Shown here: positions 53,141 to 61,324 of the stretch, piece after piece | Layout of the letters: each line of letters begins with the position of its first letter | Position numbering within the stretch: the first letter of the stretch is position 1 | NCBI RefSeq assembly: GCF_020026925.1 | Contig: NZ_JAIQDW010000024.1 | Location: 1 to 61,450, forward strand | Direction of reading: 5' to 3' | Source of the DNA: Flavobacterium hibisci | GTDB lineage: Bacteria; Bacteroidota; Bacteroidia; Flavobacteriales; Flavobacteriaceae | DNA: 61,450 nt | Translations under genes and position numbers: made by a program | The notes under the pieces: generated by a model | Seen by the model: only the letters and a program-made list of their open reading frames with translations | Told to the model about the DNA's origin: nothing | Database searches by the model: none

Positions 53141-56100
53141 CTATTTTATACTTTCTTTTTCGTATTCGTCAATATGATCAAATTCCGGATAATGTTTTCG
53201 GGCTTTAGACCACATCAGATAAATTGCCGGAATAACAAAAAGGGTTAATGCCAAAGAGAAAATCGTTCCTCCGACAATTACAACTCCCATACCGATTCGG
53301 CTGGTAGAAGCTGCTCCGAGTGACATTGCGATTGGCAAAGCTCCTAAGGCAATAGCAAGACTCGTCATTAAAATAGGTCTTAAACGTGCTTCTGAAGCTT
53401 CAAGAATCGCTTCTAATTTTGGTTTTCCCTGTTCACGTAATTGGTTGGCAAATTCTACTATCAAAATACCGTTTTTAGTTACAAGTCCAATAAGCATTAC
53501 GGTTCCAATCTGGCTGAAAATGTTCCAGGTCTGATTGAAAAGCCATAAAGAGAATAAAGCACCTGCGACCGCCATTGGTACGGTCAGGATGATAATTAAC
53601 GGATCTATAAAACTTTCAAACTGAGCAGCAAGAATAAGGAAAATCAACAATAATGCTAATCCGAATGCGAATGAAGTATTGGAACTACTTTCGACAAAAT
53701 CGCGTGATTCCCCACTTAAATCAGTGGTGAAACTCTGGTCTAAAACTTTTGCTTTAATCCGGTCCATTTCCTCAATACCATCACTGATGCTTTTTCCTGG
53801 TGCCAGACCAGCAGAAACCGTTGCCGACATGTAGCGGTTATTGTGGTACAATTGAGGCGGATTACTCTGCTCTTCAATTTTTACAACGTTATCCATCTGA
53901 ATCAATTCACCGTTTTTGTTTTTTACGAAAATTGAAGTTAAATCAAGTGGTTTAGAACGGTCTTCCTGATTAAACTGGCCAATTACCTGATACTGTTTTC
54001 CGTTCTTGATGAAATATCCAAAACGTTGTCCGCTCAGCGAAAGCTGTAGGGTCTGTGCAATATCCATTATAGAAATCCCTAAACTTTCTGCTTTTTCACG
54101 ATCGATACTTACGTTGATTTCAGGTTTGTTGAATTTCAAGTTGACATCACTAATAGAGAACACGTCGCTTTTGCCCACTTCTTCCATGAAAACAGGGATT
54201 TTCTCTCTTAATTTCTCAAAAGTTGGAGCCTGAATAATGTATTGAATCGGTAAACCGCCACGTCTGTTCACAGCAATAGTAGGCTGTTGAATTACGGATG
54301 TTTTAGCATCCGGATATTGCTTGGTCCATTTTGTTAATTTATCCGCAATATCTTTTTGAGAACGAACTCTTTCGTCGGGCTGCTTTAGCGAAAGCCTGAT
54401 AAAACCACTGTTTACTGATGAAGAACCAAATCCTGGTGAAGTAATCACCAGACTCACTTTTTTCTCCGGAATAGAATCGTCTACCAATTTTGAAATCTCC
54501 TGCATAAAACGATCGGTATATTCATAAGACGACCCTTCAGGAGTTGTCATTCTCATTGTCACAGAACTGCGGTCATCTAAGGGCGCTGTTTCTTTTGGGA
54601 GTATGGTAAAAAAGAGATAAATAATTCCAAAACAGGCAATCAGAATCGGGAAACTGATCCATTTTCGATCCATAAATTTAGAAAGACTTTCTGCATAAGT
54701 GCTGTTCATCTTTTCGAAAAAAGGCTCCGTCTTCATGTAGAATTTGGATTTTTTCTGTTCGCCGCCTTTCATCAGATAAGCATTTAACATTGGTGTTAAG
54801 GTCAATGATACAAAGGCAGAAATCAATACAGCCGAACCAATGACAACACCAAATTCCCTAAAAAGCCTTCCTACGAAACCTTCGAGGAAAATTACCGGTA
54901 AAAATACAGCTGCAAGGGTTACTGATATCGAAATTACAGCGTAAAAAATTTCGTTAGAACCTTTTATAGCTGCTTCGATAGGAGACATTCCTTCTTCGAC
55001 TTTTTTGAAGATATTTTCTGTAACCACGATTCCGTCATCTACCACAAGTCCTGTAGCCAAAACAATAGCCAAAAGGGTCAATACGTTTATGGAAAACCCA
55101 AGCATCCACATAATGAAAAATGTGGCAATTAAAGAAACAGGAATATCAATCAAAGGTCTGAACGCAATTGCCCAGTCCCTGAAAAACAAATAAATAATGA
55201 TGATTACTAACAGAATAGAAATACCTAAAGTCTCAGCAACTTCCAGTACTGATTTCTTTACAAACAACGTATTATCCAGCGCAATATTAAGTTTGATATC
55301 CTTTGGTAAATCTTTTTTTAGCGCTTCGTATTTTTTATAAAATTCGGATGAGATATCCAGGTAATTAGCTCCCGGCATCGGAACAATTGCCAGACCAATC
55401 ATTGGAAGTCCGGAAGAAGTTAATGAGGTTTCGATATTTTCTGGTCCTAATTCGGCACCTCCTACATCGCTAAGACGAATGATTTTATCACCATCTGTAC
55501 GAATGATAATGTTGTTGAATTCCTCTGGTTTAGAAAGATTTCCAATTGTTTTTACAGTTAACTCGGTGTTGTTTCCGGTCAGTTTTCCTGAAGGCAATTC
55601 AACATTTTGTGCATTTAAGGCATTACGAACATCAGCTACGGTGCATTTGTAAGCCGTTAATTTTACAGGGTCAATCCATAAACGCATGGCGTAACGTTTT
55701 TGACCCCAAATCTGAACACCACTCACACCCGGAATCGTTTCTAAACGCTGCGAAATTACATTCTCGGCATAATCACTTAATTCTAATGAGCTTCTGGTAT
55801 CACTCTGAACCGTCATCGAAATAATAGATTCACTATCGGCATCTGCTTTAGAAACAACCGGCGGTGCATCAATATCCTGAGGCAAATTCCGAACAGCTTG
55901 AGAAACCTTGTCACGAACATCATTTGCTGCTTCTTCAAGATTTTTATCTAAGTTGAATTCGATAGTAATATTACTGCTTCCCTGATTACTGGATGACGTA
56001 ATATTTCGGATTCCGTCAATCGCATTTACAGCTTTTTCAAGAGGTTCTGTAATTTGTGATTCAATAATATCAGAATTGGCTCCTGTATAATTGGTTCTGA

Positions 56101-56239
56101 TAGAAACCTGCGCCGGATCAATCGAAGGAAATTCACGGACACCCAAAAAAGTATAACCAATAAAACCGAATAAAATAATCAAAAGATTCAGTACAATAGT
56201 TAAAACAGGTCTCTTTATACTTGTAGTGGATAAACTCAT
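53141..56239 (-). CDS. RND-type efflux pump permease
   Basis: A 1032-residue inner-membrane proton-driven pump of the AcrB/HAE1 family. Twelve membrane helices and two large periplasmic loops are expected from the pattern. Typical signatures are VLTIVLNLLIILFGFIGYTFLGVREFPSIDPAQVSI at the N-terminus, TM4 with LAIVLATGLVVDDGIVVTENI (the charged proton-relay Asp pair) and the second-half GTVMLIGLVTKNGILIVEFANQLR. The three genes of the pump are in order on the minus strand. The substrate is unknown. Confidence 0.96.
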   Translation of the reverse strand: MSLSTTSIKRPVLTIVLNLLIILFGFIGYTFLGVREFPSIDPAQVSIRTNYTGANSDIIESQITEPLEKAVNAIDGIRNITSSSNQGSSNITIEFNLDKNLEEAANDVRDKVSQAVRNLPQDIDAPPVVSKADADSESIISMTVQSDTRSSLELSDYAENVISQRLETIPGVSGVQIWGQKRYAMRLWIDPVKLTAYKCTVADVRNALNAQNVELPSGKLTGNNTELTVKTIGNLSKPEEFNNIIIRTDGDKIIRLSDVGGAELGPENIETSLTSSGLPMIGLAIVPMPGANYLDISSEFYKKYEALKKDLPKDIKLNIALDNTLFVKKSVLEVAETLGISILLVIIIIYLFFRDWAIAFRPLIDIPVSLIATFFIMWMLGFSINVLTLLAIVLATGLVVDDGIVVTENIFKKVEEGMSPIEAAIKGSNEIFYAVISISVTLAAVFLPVIFLEGFVGRLFREFGVVIGSAVLISAFVSLTLTPMLNAYLMKGGEQKKSKFYMKTEPFFEKMNSTYAESLSKFMDRKWISFPILIACFGIIYLFFTILPKETAPLDDRSSVTMRMTTPEGSSYEYTDRFMQEISKLVDDSIPEKKVSLVITSPGFGSSSVNSGFIRLSLKQPDERVRSQKDIADKLTKWTKQYPDAKTSVIQQPTIAVNRRGGLPIQYIIQAPTFEKLREKIPVFMEEVGKSDVFSISDVNLKFNKPEINVSIDREKAESLGISIMDIAQTLQLSLSGQRFGYFIKNGKQYQVIGQFNQEDRSKPLDLTSIFVKNKNGELIQMDNVVKIEEQSNPPQLYHNNRYMSATVSAGLAPGKSISDGIEEMDRIKAKVLDQSFTTDLSGESRDFVESSSNTSFAFGLALLLIFLILAAQFESFIDPLIIILTVPMAVAGALFSLWLFNQTWNIFSQIGTVMLIGLVTKNGILIVEFANQLREQGKPKLEAILEASEARLRPILMTSLAIALGALPIAMSLGAASTSRIGMGVVIVGGTIFSLALTLFVIPAIYLMWSKARKHYPEFDHIDEYEKESIK

Positions 56240-56260
56240 TTTGTTGAATTATAAATTGTT

Positions 56261-56331
56261 AGTTATGAATTATGAGTTATTCCTGAAATAATAATTCGAA
56301 TTTCAGCACTTATAACTCCGGACTCGTAACT
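56261..56331. repeat. Imperfect inverted repeat between adaptor and pump genes
   Basis: AGTTATGAATTATGAGTTAT (56261-56280) can pair with 56312-56331, whose complement reads AGTTACGAGTCCGGAGTTAT: 15 of 20 positions match. It lies in the 98-bp gap inside the efflux operon. Confidence 0.5.
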
Positions 56332-56337
56332 TAAAAA

Positions 56338-57396
56338 CTATTTTACTTTAACCTTTATAGGTGCTTCATCTTTTAAAGACATTACGCCACTTGTTATTAA
56401 AGTGTCGCCTGCTTTTAATCCGGATAAAATTAAAACAGAAGCGTCTGTTCTGGTGGCTGCTTCTACCTTAACTTCTTTGGCTTTGCCCATATTGGCGATG
56501 TACACTTTTTTGCCATCCTGTATCGGAACAATAGCTTCCGAAGGTATTACGATTGCATCTTTAATGATGTTCAAAGGCAATTTTACATCTGCAAATGTTC
56601 CCGGGAAAAGTTTGCCGTCGGTATTTTCAGCAATCGCACGGATTTTCAAAGTACGTGTTGCGACTTCTACTTCCGGTTCAATTGCGTATATTTTTGCTTT
56701 ATAGGTTTTGTCAGATCCAGAAACTGAAAAGTCAATAACTGATCCCGAAGTTACCTGAGCAGCATATTTCTCAGGAATGGAGAATGTAATTTTTAATTTG
56801 CCTGTGTTTACCAGTTTGGCTACTAAAACAGTTGGTGTGATATAAGTTCCCGGTGAAATAGAGCGCAAACCGATTTTTCCTGAAAAAGGGGCTTTTACAG
56901 AGGTTTTCGCAATCTGTGCACTTATTAATTGCGTCTGTGCTTTAGCGGAAGCGTAATCTGCATTGGCAACATCAAATTCTTCCTGGCTTATGGCTTCTTT
57001 TTGCAATAATAGTTTAGCCCTTCTTTGATTTTCGCCTGCCAGGCCTTCTTTTGTCTGAGCCTGTCTCAGCTGAGCTCTCAATTCAATATCATTTACCTTA
57101 AAAAGTACCTGGCCTTTCTTTACATTACTTCCTTCGCTAAAGTAAATCCCTTCAACAATTCCGGAAATTTCACTGTGAATCTCCACCTGTTCATTAGCTT
57201 CAATAGATCCTGATAACGATAAATTATTATCAAAAACCGAAGTTTTGACCACAATTCCGGTTACACTTGTAGGTCTGTCCTTATCTCCAAATTTCTTAGA
57301 TTCTTCGTTTTTCTTTTTGTTGGATATCACACGATACGTGATAAAACCTCCGAGTACTATAATGATAAGGGCGTAAATTAGGTGTTTTAGTTTCAT
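56338..57396 (-). CDS. RND efflux periplasmic adaptor (membrane fusion protein)
   Basis: A 352-residue adaptor linking pump and TolC channel. One membrane anchor lies at about 5-22 (LIYALIIIVLGGFITYRVI). The lipoyl/barrel-sandwich domain is split in the usual way: VEIHSEISGIVEGIYFSEGSNVKKGQVLFKVND and later VKAPFSGKIGLRSISPGTYITP, around a coiled-coil hairpin (AQLRQAQTKEGLAGENQRRAKLLLQKEAISQEEFDVANADYASAKAQ). A beta-barrel and a membrane-proximal domain follow. It is the first gene of the operon. Confidence 0.95.
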   Translation of the reverse strand: MKLKHLIYALIIIVLGGFITYRVISNKKKNEESKKFGDKDRPTSVTGIVVKTSVFDNNLSLSGSIEANEQVEIHSEISGIVEGIYFSEGSNVKKGQVLFKVNDIELRAQLRQAQTKEGLAGENQRRAKLLLQKEAISQEEFDVANADYASAKAQTQLISAQIAKTSVKAPFSGKIGLRSISPGTYITPTVLVAKLVNTGKLKITFSIPEKYAAQVTSGSVIDFSVSGSDKTYKAKIYAIEPEVEVATRTLKIRAIAENTDGKLFPGTFADVKLPLNIIKDAIVIPSEAIVPIQDGKKVYIANMGKAKEVKVEAATRTDASVLILSGLKAGDTLITSGVMSLKDEAPIKVKVK

Positions 57397-57437
57397 GAAA
57401 ATTGAGGTAAATGAGTTTTATGTCTGAATTGGTGTTA

Positions 57438-57466
57438 CAAATTTAGTTTTTTGGTGTGAATACAAA
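57438..57466 (-). promoter_or_regulatory. Promoter of the RND efflux operon
   Basis: Read on the minus strand: TTTG (57466-57463), 17 nt, TAAATTTG (57445-57438), about 42 bp before the adaptor ATG. The -33 lies inside CCTTTTGTATTCAC, also found at the ABC exporter promoter. Confidence 0.65.
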
Positions 57467-57607
57467 AGGGCTTAATGGTTATTTAACAATTGTATGTACA
57501 AGTGTTTTTAAAGCTATTTTATTTCGGTTTTTCTAATGCTAATAAACTTAGACATTGGTATTGAAAAAAGGTTTAATTTGAATGTTGTTTTCTAATAATA
57601 ATTTTCC

Positions 57608-57687
57608 GGAGCTAATCCTGCTCTCCACTATATCTGTTGTTGCGAACCCCGCAACAACAGGATGCCGTTACGATCAGGGCTAGGGAC
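57608..57687 (-). repeat. Structured repeat element, copy B
   Basis: On the minus strand: TAGCCCTGATCGTAACGG, CATCCT, stem GTTGTTGCG/CGCAACAAC around loop GGGTT, then AGATATAGTGGAGAGCAGG and ATTAGCTCC. The outer pairing CCTG/CAGG replaces CCAG/CTGG of copy C. The ATC(C)T/AGAT bulged core is the same as in copies A and C. Confidence 0.65.
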
Positions 57688-57755
57688 TTTGAGGTTAAAA
57701 GATGAATTTGTTATTCTGACAGGTTTTAAAAATCTGTTAAGTAAATTATTAAAAA

Positions 57756-57879
57756 CGTCAGTTCGAGTGTTTTTTGTGAAGAGAAACGAAACAAAAAATG
57801 TATCGAGAACTGTTTTTAATAATAATTTTTCTGTTCTCGATACAATCCCGATGAAAAATCGTGATCACTCGAACTGACG
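57756..57879. repeat. Nested 124-bp palindromic repeat
   Basis: Outer arms CGTCAGTTCGAGTG (57756-57769) and CACTCGAACTGACG (57866-57879) are perfect complements. Inner arms GTATCGAGAAC (57800-57810) and GTTCTCGATAC (57833-57843) are also perfect. It contains no gene. To my memory, closely similar gtcagttcgagtg...gttctcgatac palindromes are dispersed in Flavobacterium genomes. The remaining bases of 57397-58017 hold only the promoter, copy B and the ABC exporter terminator. Confidence 0.75.
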
Positions 57880-57960
57880 AAAAATTATCATCAAAAACTA
57901 ATTGGCACCAACGAGTTATAATTTTATTTAGGCTAAATTGGCAGACAAAATTTTAAAAAA

Positions 57961-57994
57961 AAAATGCAATAAAACGTTTTGTCTTATTGCATTT
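57961..57994 (-). terminator. Terminator of the ABC exporter gene
   Basis: The stem AAATGCAATAA/TTATTGCATTT is followed on the minus strand by a long T-run. It lies about 25 bp after the ABC exporter stop. Confidence 0.85.
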
Positions 57995-58017
57995 TTAATA
58001 TTGATTTTCAAAACTTG

Positions 58018-59814
58018 TTAAGAATTGCTAAACTGCAGATTGCTCAGGTTTTTATAAATACCGTTTTCAAGGTTGATAAGCTCCTGATGTGTTCCTTCTT
58101 CGGTGATTCTTCCATTATCCAAAACTAAAATTTTATCAGCGTTTCTAATGGTTGAAAGACGGTGTGCAATGATAATGCTGGTTCTTCCTTCCATTAAAAC
58201 TTCTAGTGCTTCCTGAACCAGTTTTTCGCTTTCACTGTCTAAAGATGAAGTTGCTTCGTCCAGAATTAAAATACTCGGATTTTTTAATAAGGCCCTTGCA
58301 ATTGCGATACGCTGACGCTGACCGCCGGATAATTTTACACCGCGTTCTCCAACCAGCGTTTCGAATTTTTCAGGAAAGCTTTCTATAAAATTCAGTGCAT
58401 TGGCTTGTTTTGCAGCCAGCATTATTTCTTCATCTGAAGCATCCGGTTTTCCGTAAGCAATATTTTCCCGGATCGTTCCACCAAATAAAATCACATCCTG
58501 AGGAACGATACTCATGTTCCCGCGAAGATTTTCAAGATCGTAGTCGTAAATGCTTTTTCCATCAACCAGAATTTCCCCTGAAGTGATATCGTAAAAGCGC
58601 AATAATAACGAAGAAATAGTCGATTTTCCGGCACCACTCGGACCAACAAGTGCAATCTTCTGACCGAAATCAGCCTTGAAGTTTACGTCTTTCAATACCT
58701 CAACTTCTTTTCTGGACGGATAACTAAAAGCCACATTTTTAAAAGCTACATTTCCTTTTATTTTTTCTATAACTAAAGCTGAAGCTTTCGGATTTGCATT
58801 GATTGGTTCCGGAGTTTCTTCAAGTAATTCGAAAACACGTTCTGTAGCGCCAACTGCTTTTTGAATCTGGGCATACATTTCGGCTATTCCTCCAAAAGAA
58901 GCACCAATAAAGGTAGTATAAAGTACAAATGAAATCAGATCGCCCACACCTTCAACTTCGCCTTTTATCGTTAAGGTAATGCCGTACCAGACAACGGCAA
59001 CTACACATCCAAAAAGGCATAAAATAATGAAAGAAGCAAAATAACCTCTGTACTGACCGCCTTTGATGGCTATTTTTACAATTTCTTTGATTTTGGTTTT
59101 ATAACGCTGGATTTCGTACCATTCGTTGGCAAACGCTTTCACGTTGCTGATTCCCTGCAGCGTTTCTTCAACAATTACCTGGCTTTCGGCTACTTTGTCC
59201 TGCGTTTTTTTTCCGTATTTACGAATAAATCTTCCAAATATAACAGCAGCAACGGCTACAATCGGAACGATAGCCAGCATCATCAAAGTCAATTTCGGAC
59301 TTATATTACCTAAAATTATAAATCCGCCAATAATTAAAATAAACTGACGCAAAAATTCTGCGATTGTGGTGCTAAAAGTATCCTGTAACTGTGAAATATC
59401 TGCGCTGATCCGGCTGTTCAGTTCCCCGACACGTTTCTGGGAATAAAACGACATAGGAAGCTTAATTAAATTCTCATACAAGGCAAAACGAATGTTCGAC
59501 AATGAATTCTCCGTAAAATTGACAAAAAGAGAAATTCTGAAAAAAGAGAAAACTGCCTGGAGCATTAAGATTACCAAAAGTGCAACTGCAATTTCGTTGG
59601 CCCGGCTAAGGTTTTTATTCGTAACGCAGTCCACCAGCATTCCCATTAACTTAGGAAAGGCGAGGGCAGTGGCACTGGTTAGGAGTAAAAAAATTAAACC
59701 GAGGAAAAATTTCCATTTGTGGTTTTTAGCATATTTAAAAATTCGTATTGCTTTTTGAAGGGAGTTTGCATCTAATTTAGCTTTCGGTAAATCATTTTCC
59801 TGATATCTTGCCAT
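58018..59814 (-). CDS. MsbA-like ABC exporter (permease-ATPase fusion)
   Basis: A 598-residue half-transporter. The ATG at 59814 (MARYQENDLPK) is chosen because the longer reading starts at TTG. The first 320 residues are a six-helix type IV exporter domain (FFLGLIFLLLTSATALAFPKLMGMLVD; RVGELNSRISADISQLQDTFSTTIAEF). The nucleotide-binding domain has Walker A VGPSGAGKSTISSLL, LSGGQRQRIAIARALL, Walker B SILILDEATSSLD and the H-loop IIAHRLSTI. It may export lipids or drugs as a dimer. It has its own promoter and terminator. Confidence 0.93.
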   Translation of the reverse strand: MARYQENDLPKAKLDANSLQKAIRIFKYAKNHKWKFFLGLIFLLLTSATALAFPKLMGMLVDCVTNKNLSRANEIAVALLVILMLQAVFSFFRISLFVNFTENSLSNIRFALYENLIKLPMSFYSQKRVGELNSRISADISQLQDTFSTTIAEFLRQFILIIGGFIILGNISPKLTLMMLAIVPIVAVAAVIFGRFIRKYGKKTQDKVAESQVIVEETLQGISNVKAFANEWYEIQRYKTKIKEIVKIAIKGGQYRGYFASFIILCLFGCVVAVVWYGITLTIKGEVEGVGDLISFVLYTTFIGASFGGIAEMYAQIQKAVGATERVFELLEETPEPINANPKASALVIEKIKGNVAFKNVAFSYPSRKEVEVLKDVNFKADFGQKIALVGPSGAGKSTISSLLLRFYDITSGEILVDGKSIYDYDLENLRGNMSIVPQDVILFGGTIRENIAYGKPDASDEEIMLAAKQANALNFIESFPEKFETLVGERGVKLSGGQRQRIAIARALLKNPSILILDEATSSLDSESEKLVQEALEVLMEGRTSIIIAHRLSTIRNADKILVLDNGRITEEGTHQELINLENGIYKNLSNLQFSNS

Positions 59815-59836
59815 TTGAATATACAATTAAGGTATG

Positions 59837-59867
59837 CAAATGTATGACTATAGCAAGTGAATACAAA
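59837..59867 (-). promoter_or_regulatory. Promoter of the ABC exporter gene
   Basis: Minus strand: TTTG (59867-59864), 19 nt, TACATTTG (59844-59837), 22 bp before the ATG. It shares CCTTTTGTATTCAC around the -33 with the RND operon promoter. Confidence 0.7.
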
Positions 59868-60012
59868 AGGAATAATTAAAATTAGCTTTATGGCTTTTGT
59901 TTTTTAACTAAATGCCATAAGAACACTTCAGATTTTTTTATTTTTAAGAAGCTGAAAAATAGCTTTCTAAAAGTAAAAGTGAATTTTCTTTTATATTTTT
60001 TGCCCAAAAGGC

Positions 60013-60042
60013 TTGCAATTACAAATTCTAGGTGTATATTTG
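60013..60042 (+). promoter_or_regulatory. Promoter of tRNA-Val
   Basis: TTGC (60013-60016), 18 nt, TATATTTG (60035-60042), about 38 bp before the tRNA. Confidence 0.6.
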
Positions 60043-60080
60043 CACTCGCAATCACGAAATGATAGCAGCCTGGTAAAATA

Positions 60081-60155
60081 GGGCGATTAGCTCAGCTGGT
60101 TCAGAGCACCTCGTTTACACCGAGGGGGTCGGGGGTTCGAACCCCTCATCGCCCA
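60081..60155 (+). tRNA. tRNA-Val (anticodon TAC)
   Basis: Acceptor arms GGGCGAT and ATCGCCC pair perfectly with discriminator A at 60155. The anticodon stem CCTCG/CGAGG encloses loop TTTACAC, anticodon TAC. The T arm is GGGGG-TTCGAAC-CCCTC like. The CCA tail is not encoded. A terminator follows. Confidence 0.95.
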
Positions 60156-60160
60156 CAAAG

Positions 60161-60192
60161 AAACTCCTTAAGAAATTGAGGAGTTTTTTTTT
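60161..60192 (+). terminator. Terminator between the two tRNAs
   Basis: AACTCCTT/GAGGAGTT followed by nine T. It lies right after tRNA-Val. Confidence 0.8.
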
Positions 60193-60237
60193 ACGATTTT
60201 CAGAGTGTTGAAAGATTGTAGATTTACAATCAAATTT

Positions 60238-60318
60238 GGGGAGATACTCAAGCGGCCAACGAGGGCAGACTGTAAATCTGCTGTGTGAACTTCGCAGGTT
60301 CGAATCCTGCTCTCCCCA
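60238..60318 (+). tRNA. tRNA-Tyr (anticodon GTA)
   Basis: Acceptor arms GGGGAGA and TCTCCCC pair, discriminator A at 60318. The anticodon stem GCAGA/TCTGC encloses CTGTAAA, anticodon GTA. A long variable arm (TGTGTGAACTTCGCA region) fits a class II tRNA-Tyr. CCA is not encoded. Confidence 0.95.
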
Positions 60319-60330
60319 CAAAGAAGTACT

Positions 60331-60367
60331 AAAAACTCCAAAGTCTTGCGATTTTGGAGTTTTTTTA
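60331..60367 (+). terminator. Terminator after tRNA-Tyr
   Basis: AAAAACTCCAAA/TTTGGAGTTTTT followed by T. Confidence 0.85.
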
Positions 60368-60525
60368 TTCCCTAAACTTATGGGGTTTATTAATTTATTC
60401 AGATTATCTACTCTTTTTGCTTAATCCTCCACTTTCAACTGATTCACTAAGATAGTTTTATTATTTGTAAGATAAATAGTGGCATATTGGCGTAATTTAT
60501 TATTTTCGGATACTATTATTTTGAA

Positions 60526-61188
60526 ATGGATAAATACAAGAATAAATATAAAATAGGCTCACACCGGTTACGTAATTGGGATTATTCTTCAAATGCCTTA
60601 TATTTTCTCACCATTGTTACCCAAAACAGGGAATGTATTTTGGGGGATATTATCGCCGGGGAAATACAATTATCCGAAATGGGCAAAATTGTAGAAAATG
60701 AATTTTTGAAATCATTTGAAATTCGCAATGAATTGTTTTTGCACGAATATATCATCATGCCCAACCATTTGCATATGATTGTGGAAATATGCCATCCCGG
60801 TAATAAATCAAACGATTTGATTGATAAGGACGTACAACCGCACGGCCGTGCGGTTCAACCCGGCCATACGATTCAACCCAACCATACGATTCAACCCAGC
60901 CGTGCGGATATACCAATGGAATCAATAAAACAGAATCGCCCCGTGCGATTGCCCAAATCGATTTCATCATTTATTGGCGGATTCAAATCGGGGGTAAATA
61001 CCAAAATTGATGATTATATTGATGAACATCATTTACCAATTCCGAAATACAATAAACAAAATCATTTTTTTCAACCCAATTACCACGACCACATTGTCAG
61101 AAATGATTTTGAATATCAAAGAATAGCGAATTATATTATACAAAATCCGATTGTGTGGGAGAATGACAAATTAAACCATAAGAAATAA
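60526..61188 (+). CDS. RAYT/TnpA-REP family Y1 transposase with internal repeat insert
   Basis: A 220-residue IS200-like single-strand transposase of the REP-associated (RAYT) type. LYFLTIVTQNRECILG opens the fold. The HUH metal-binding motif is His81-Leu-His83 in IIMPNHLHMIVE. The probable catalytic Tyr203 is in NYIIQNP near the C-terminus, with FQPNYHDHIVRNDFEYQRI before it. Between about residues 103 and 130 there is an insert of six-residue repeats (GRAVQP, GHTIQP, NHTIQP, SRADIP). RAYTs are domesticated and move or maintain REP palindromes; no partner gene is nearby. Confidence 0.88.
   Translation: MDKYKNKYKIGSHRLRNWDYSSNALYFLTIVTQNRECILGDIIAGEIQLSEMGKIVENEFLKSFEIRNELFLHEYIIMPNHLHMIVEICHPGNKSNDLIDKDVQPHGRAVQPGHTIQPNHTIQPSRADIPMESIKQNRPVRLPKSISSFIGGFKSGVNTKIDDYIDEHHLPIPKYNKQNHFFQPNYHDHIVRNDFEYQRIANYIIQNPIVWENDKLNHKK
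60836..60918 (+). repeat. Perfect palindrome and 18-bp repeats inside the RAYT gene
   Basis: AACCGCACGGCCGTGCGGTT (60836-60855) is a 20-bp perfect palindrome. Three 18-bp units follow in frame: CGTGCGGTTCAACCCGGC (60847-60864), CATACGATTCAACCCAAC (60865-60882), CATACGATTCAACCCAGC (60883-60900), then a decayed unit (60901-60918). The GC content is much higher than in neighbouring DNA. Confidence 0.8.
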
Positions 61189-61230
61189 GTAAGTATTCTT
61201 TTTTATGTTTGAAAATGGGGTGTTGATTTT

Positions 61231-61285
61231 CATGCATTATTCATGCACTATCCATGCTTTATCTATGCTTTATCTATGGCTTAGC
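61231..61285 (+). repeat. 11-bp tandem repeats
   Basis: Five units: CATGCATTATT, CATGCACTATC, CATGCTTTATC, TATGCTTTATC, TATGGCTTAGC. Drift increases from left to right. They lie 42 bp after the RAYT stop. Confidence 0.7.
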
Positions 61286-61324
61286 TATATAGCGGTTTTG
61301 TGAAGACATTTGTTTGTGATTTTA

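Noticed and set aside
60115..60321. Minus-strand reading frame of 68 codons (GEQDSNLRSSHS ... GDEGFEPPTPSV)
   Set aside because: It is the antisense of tRNA-Val and tRNA-Tyr. The GFEPPTPSV ending is a well-known artefact of translating tRNA genes in reverse.
60836..60918. CRISPR-like array
   Set aside because: Units are 18 bp and contiguous without spacers, and lie in frame inside a transposase gene. No cas genes are present.
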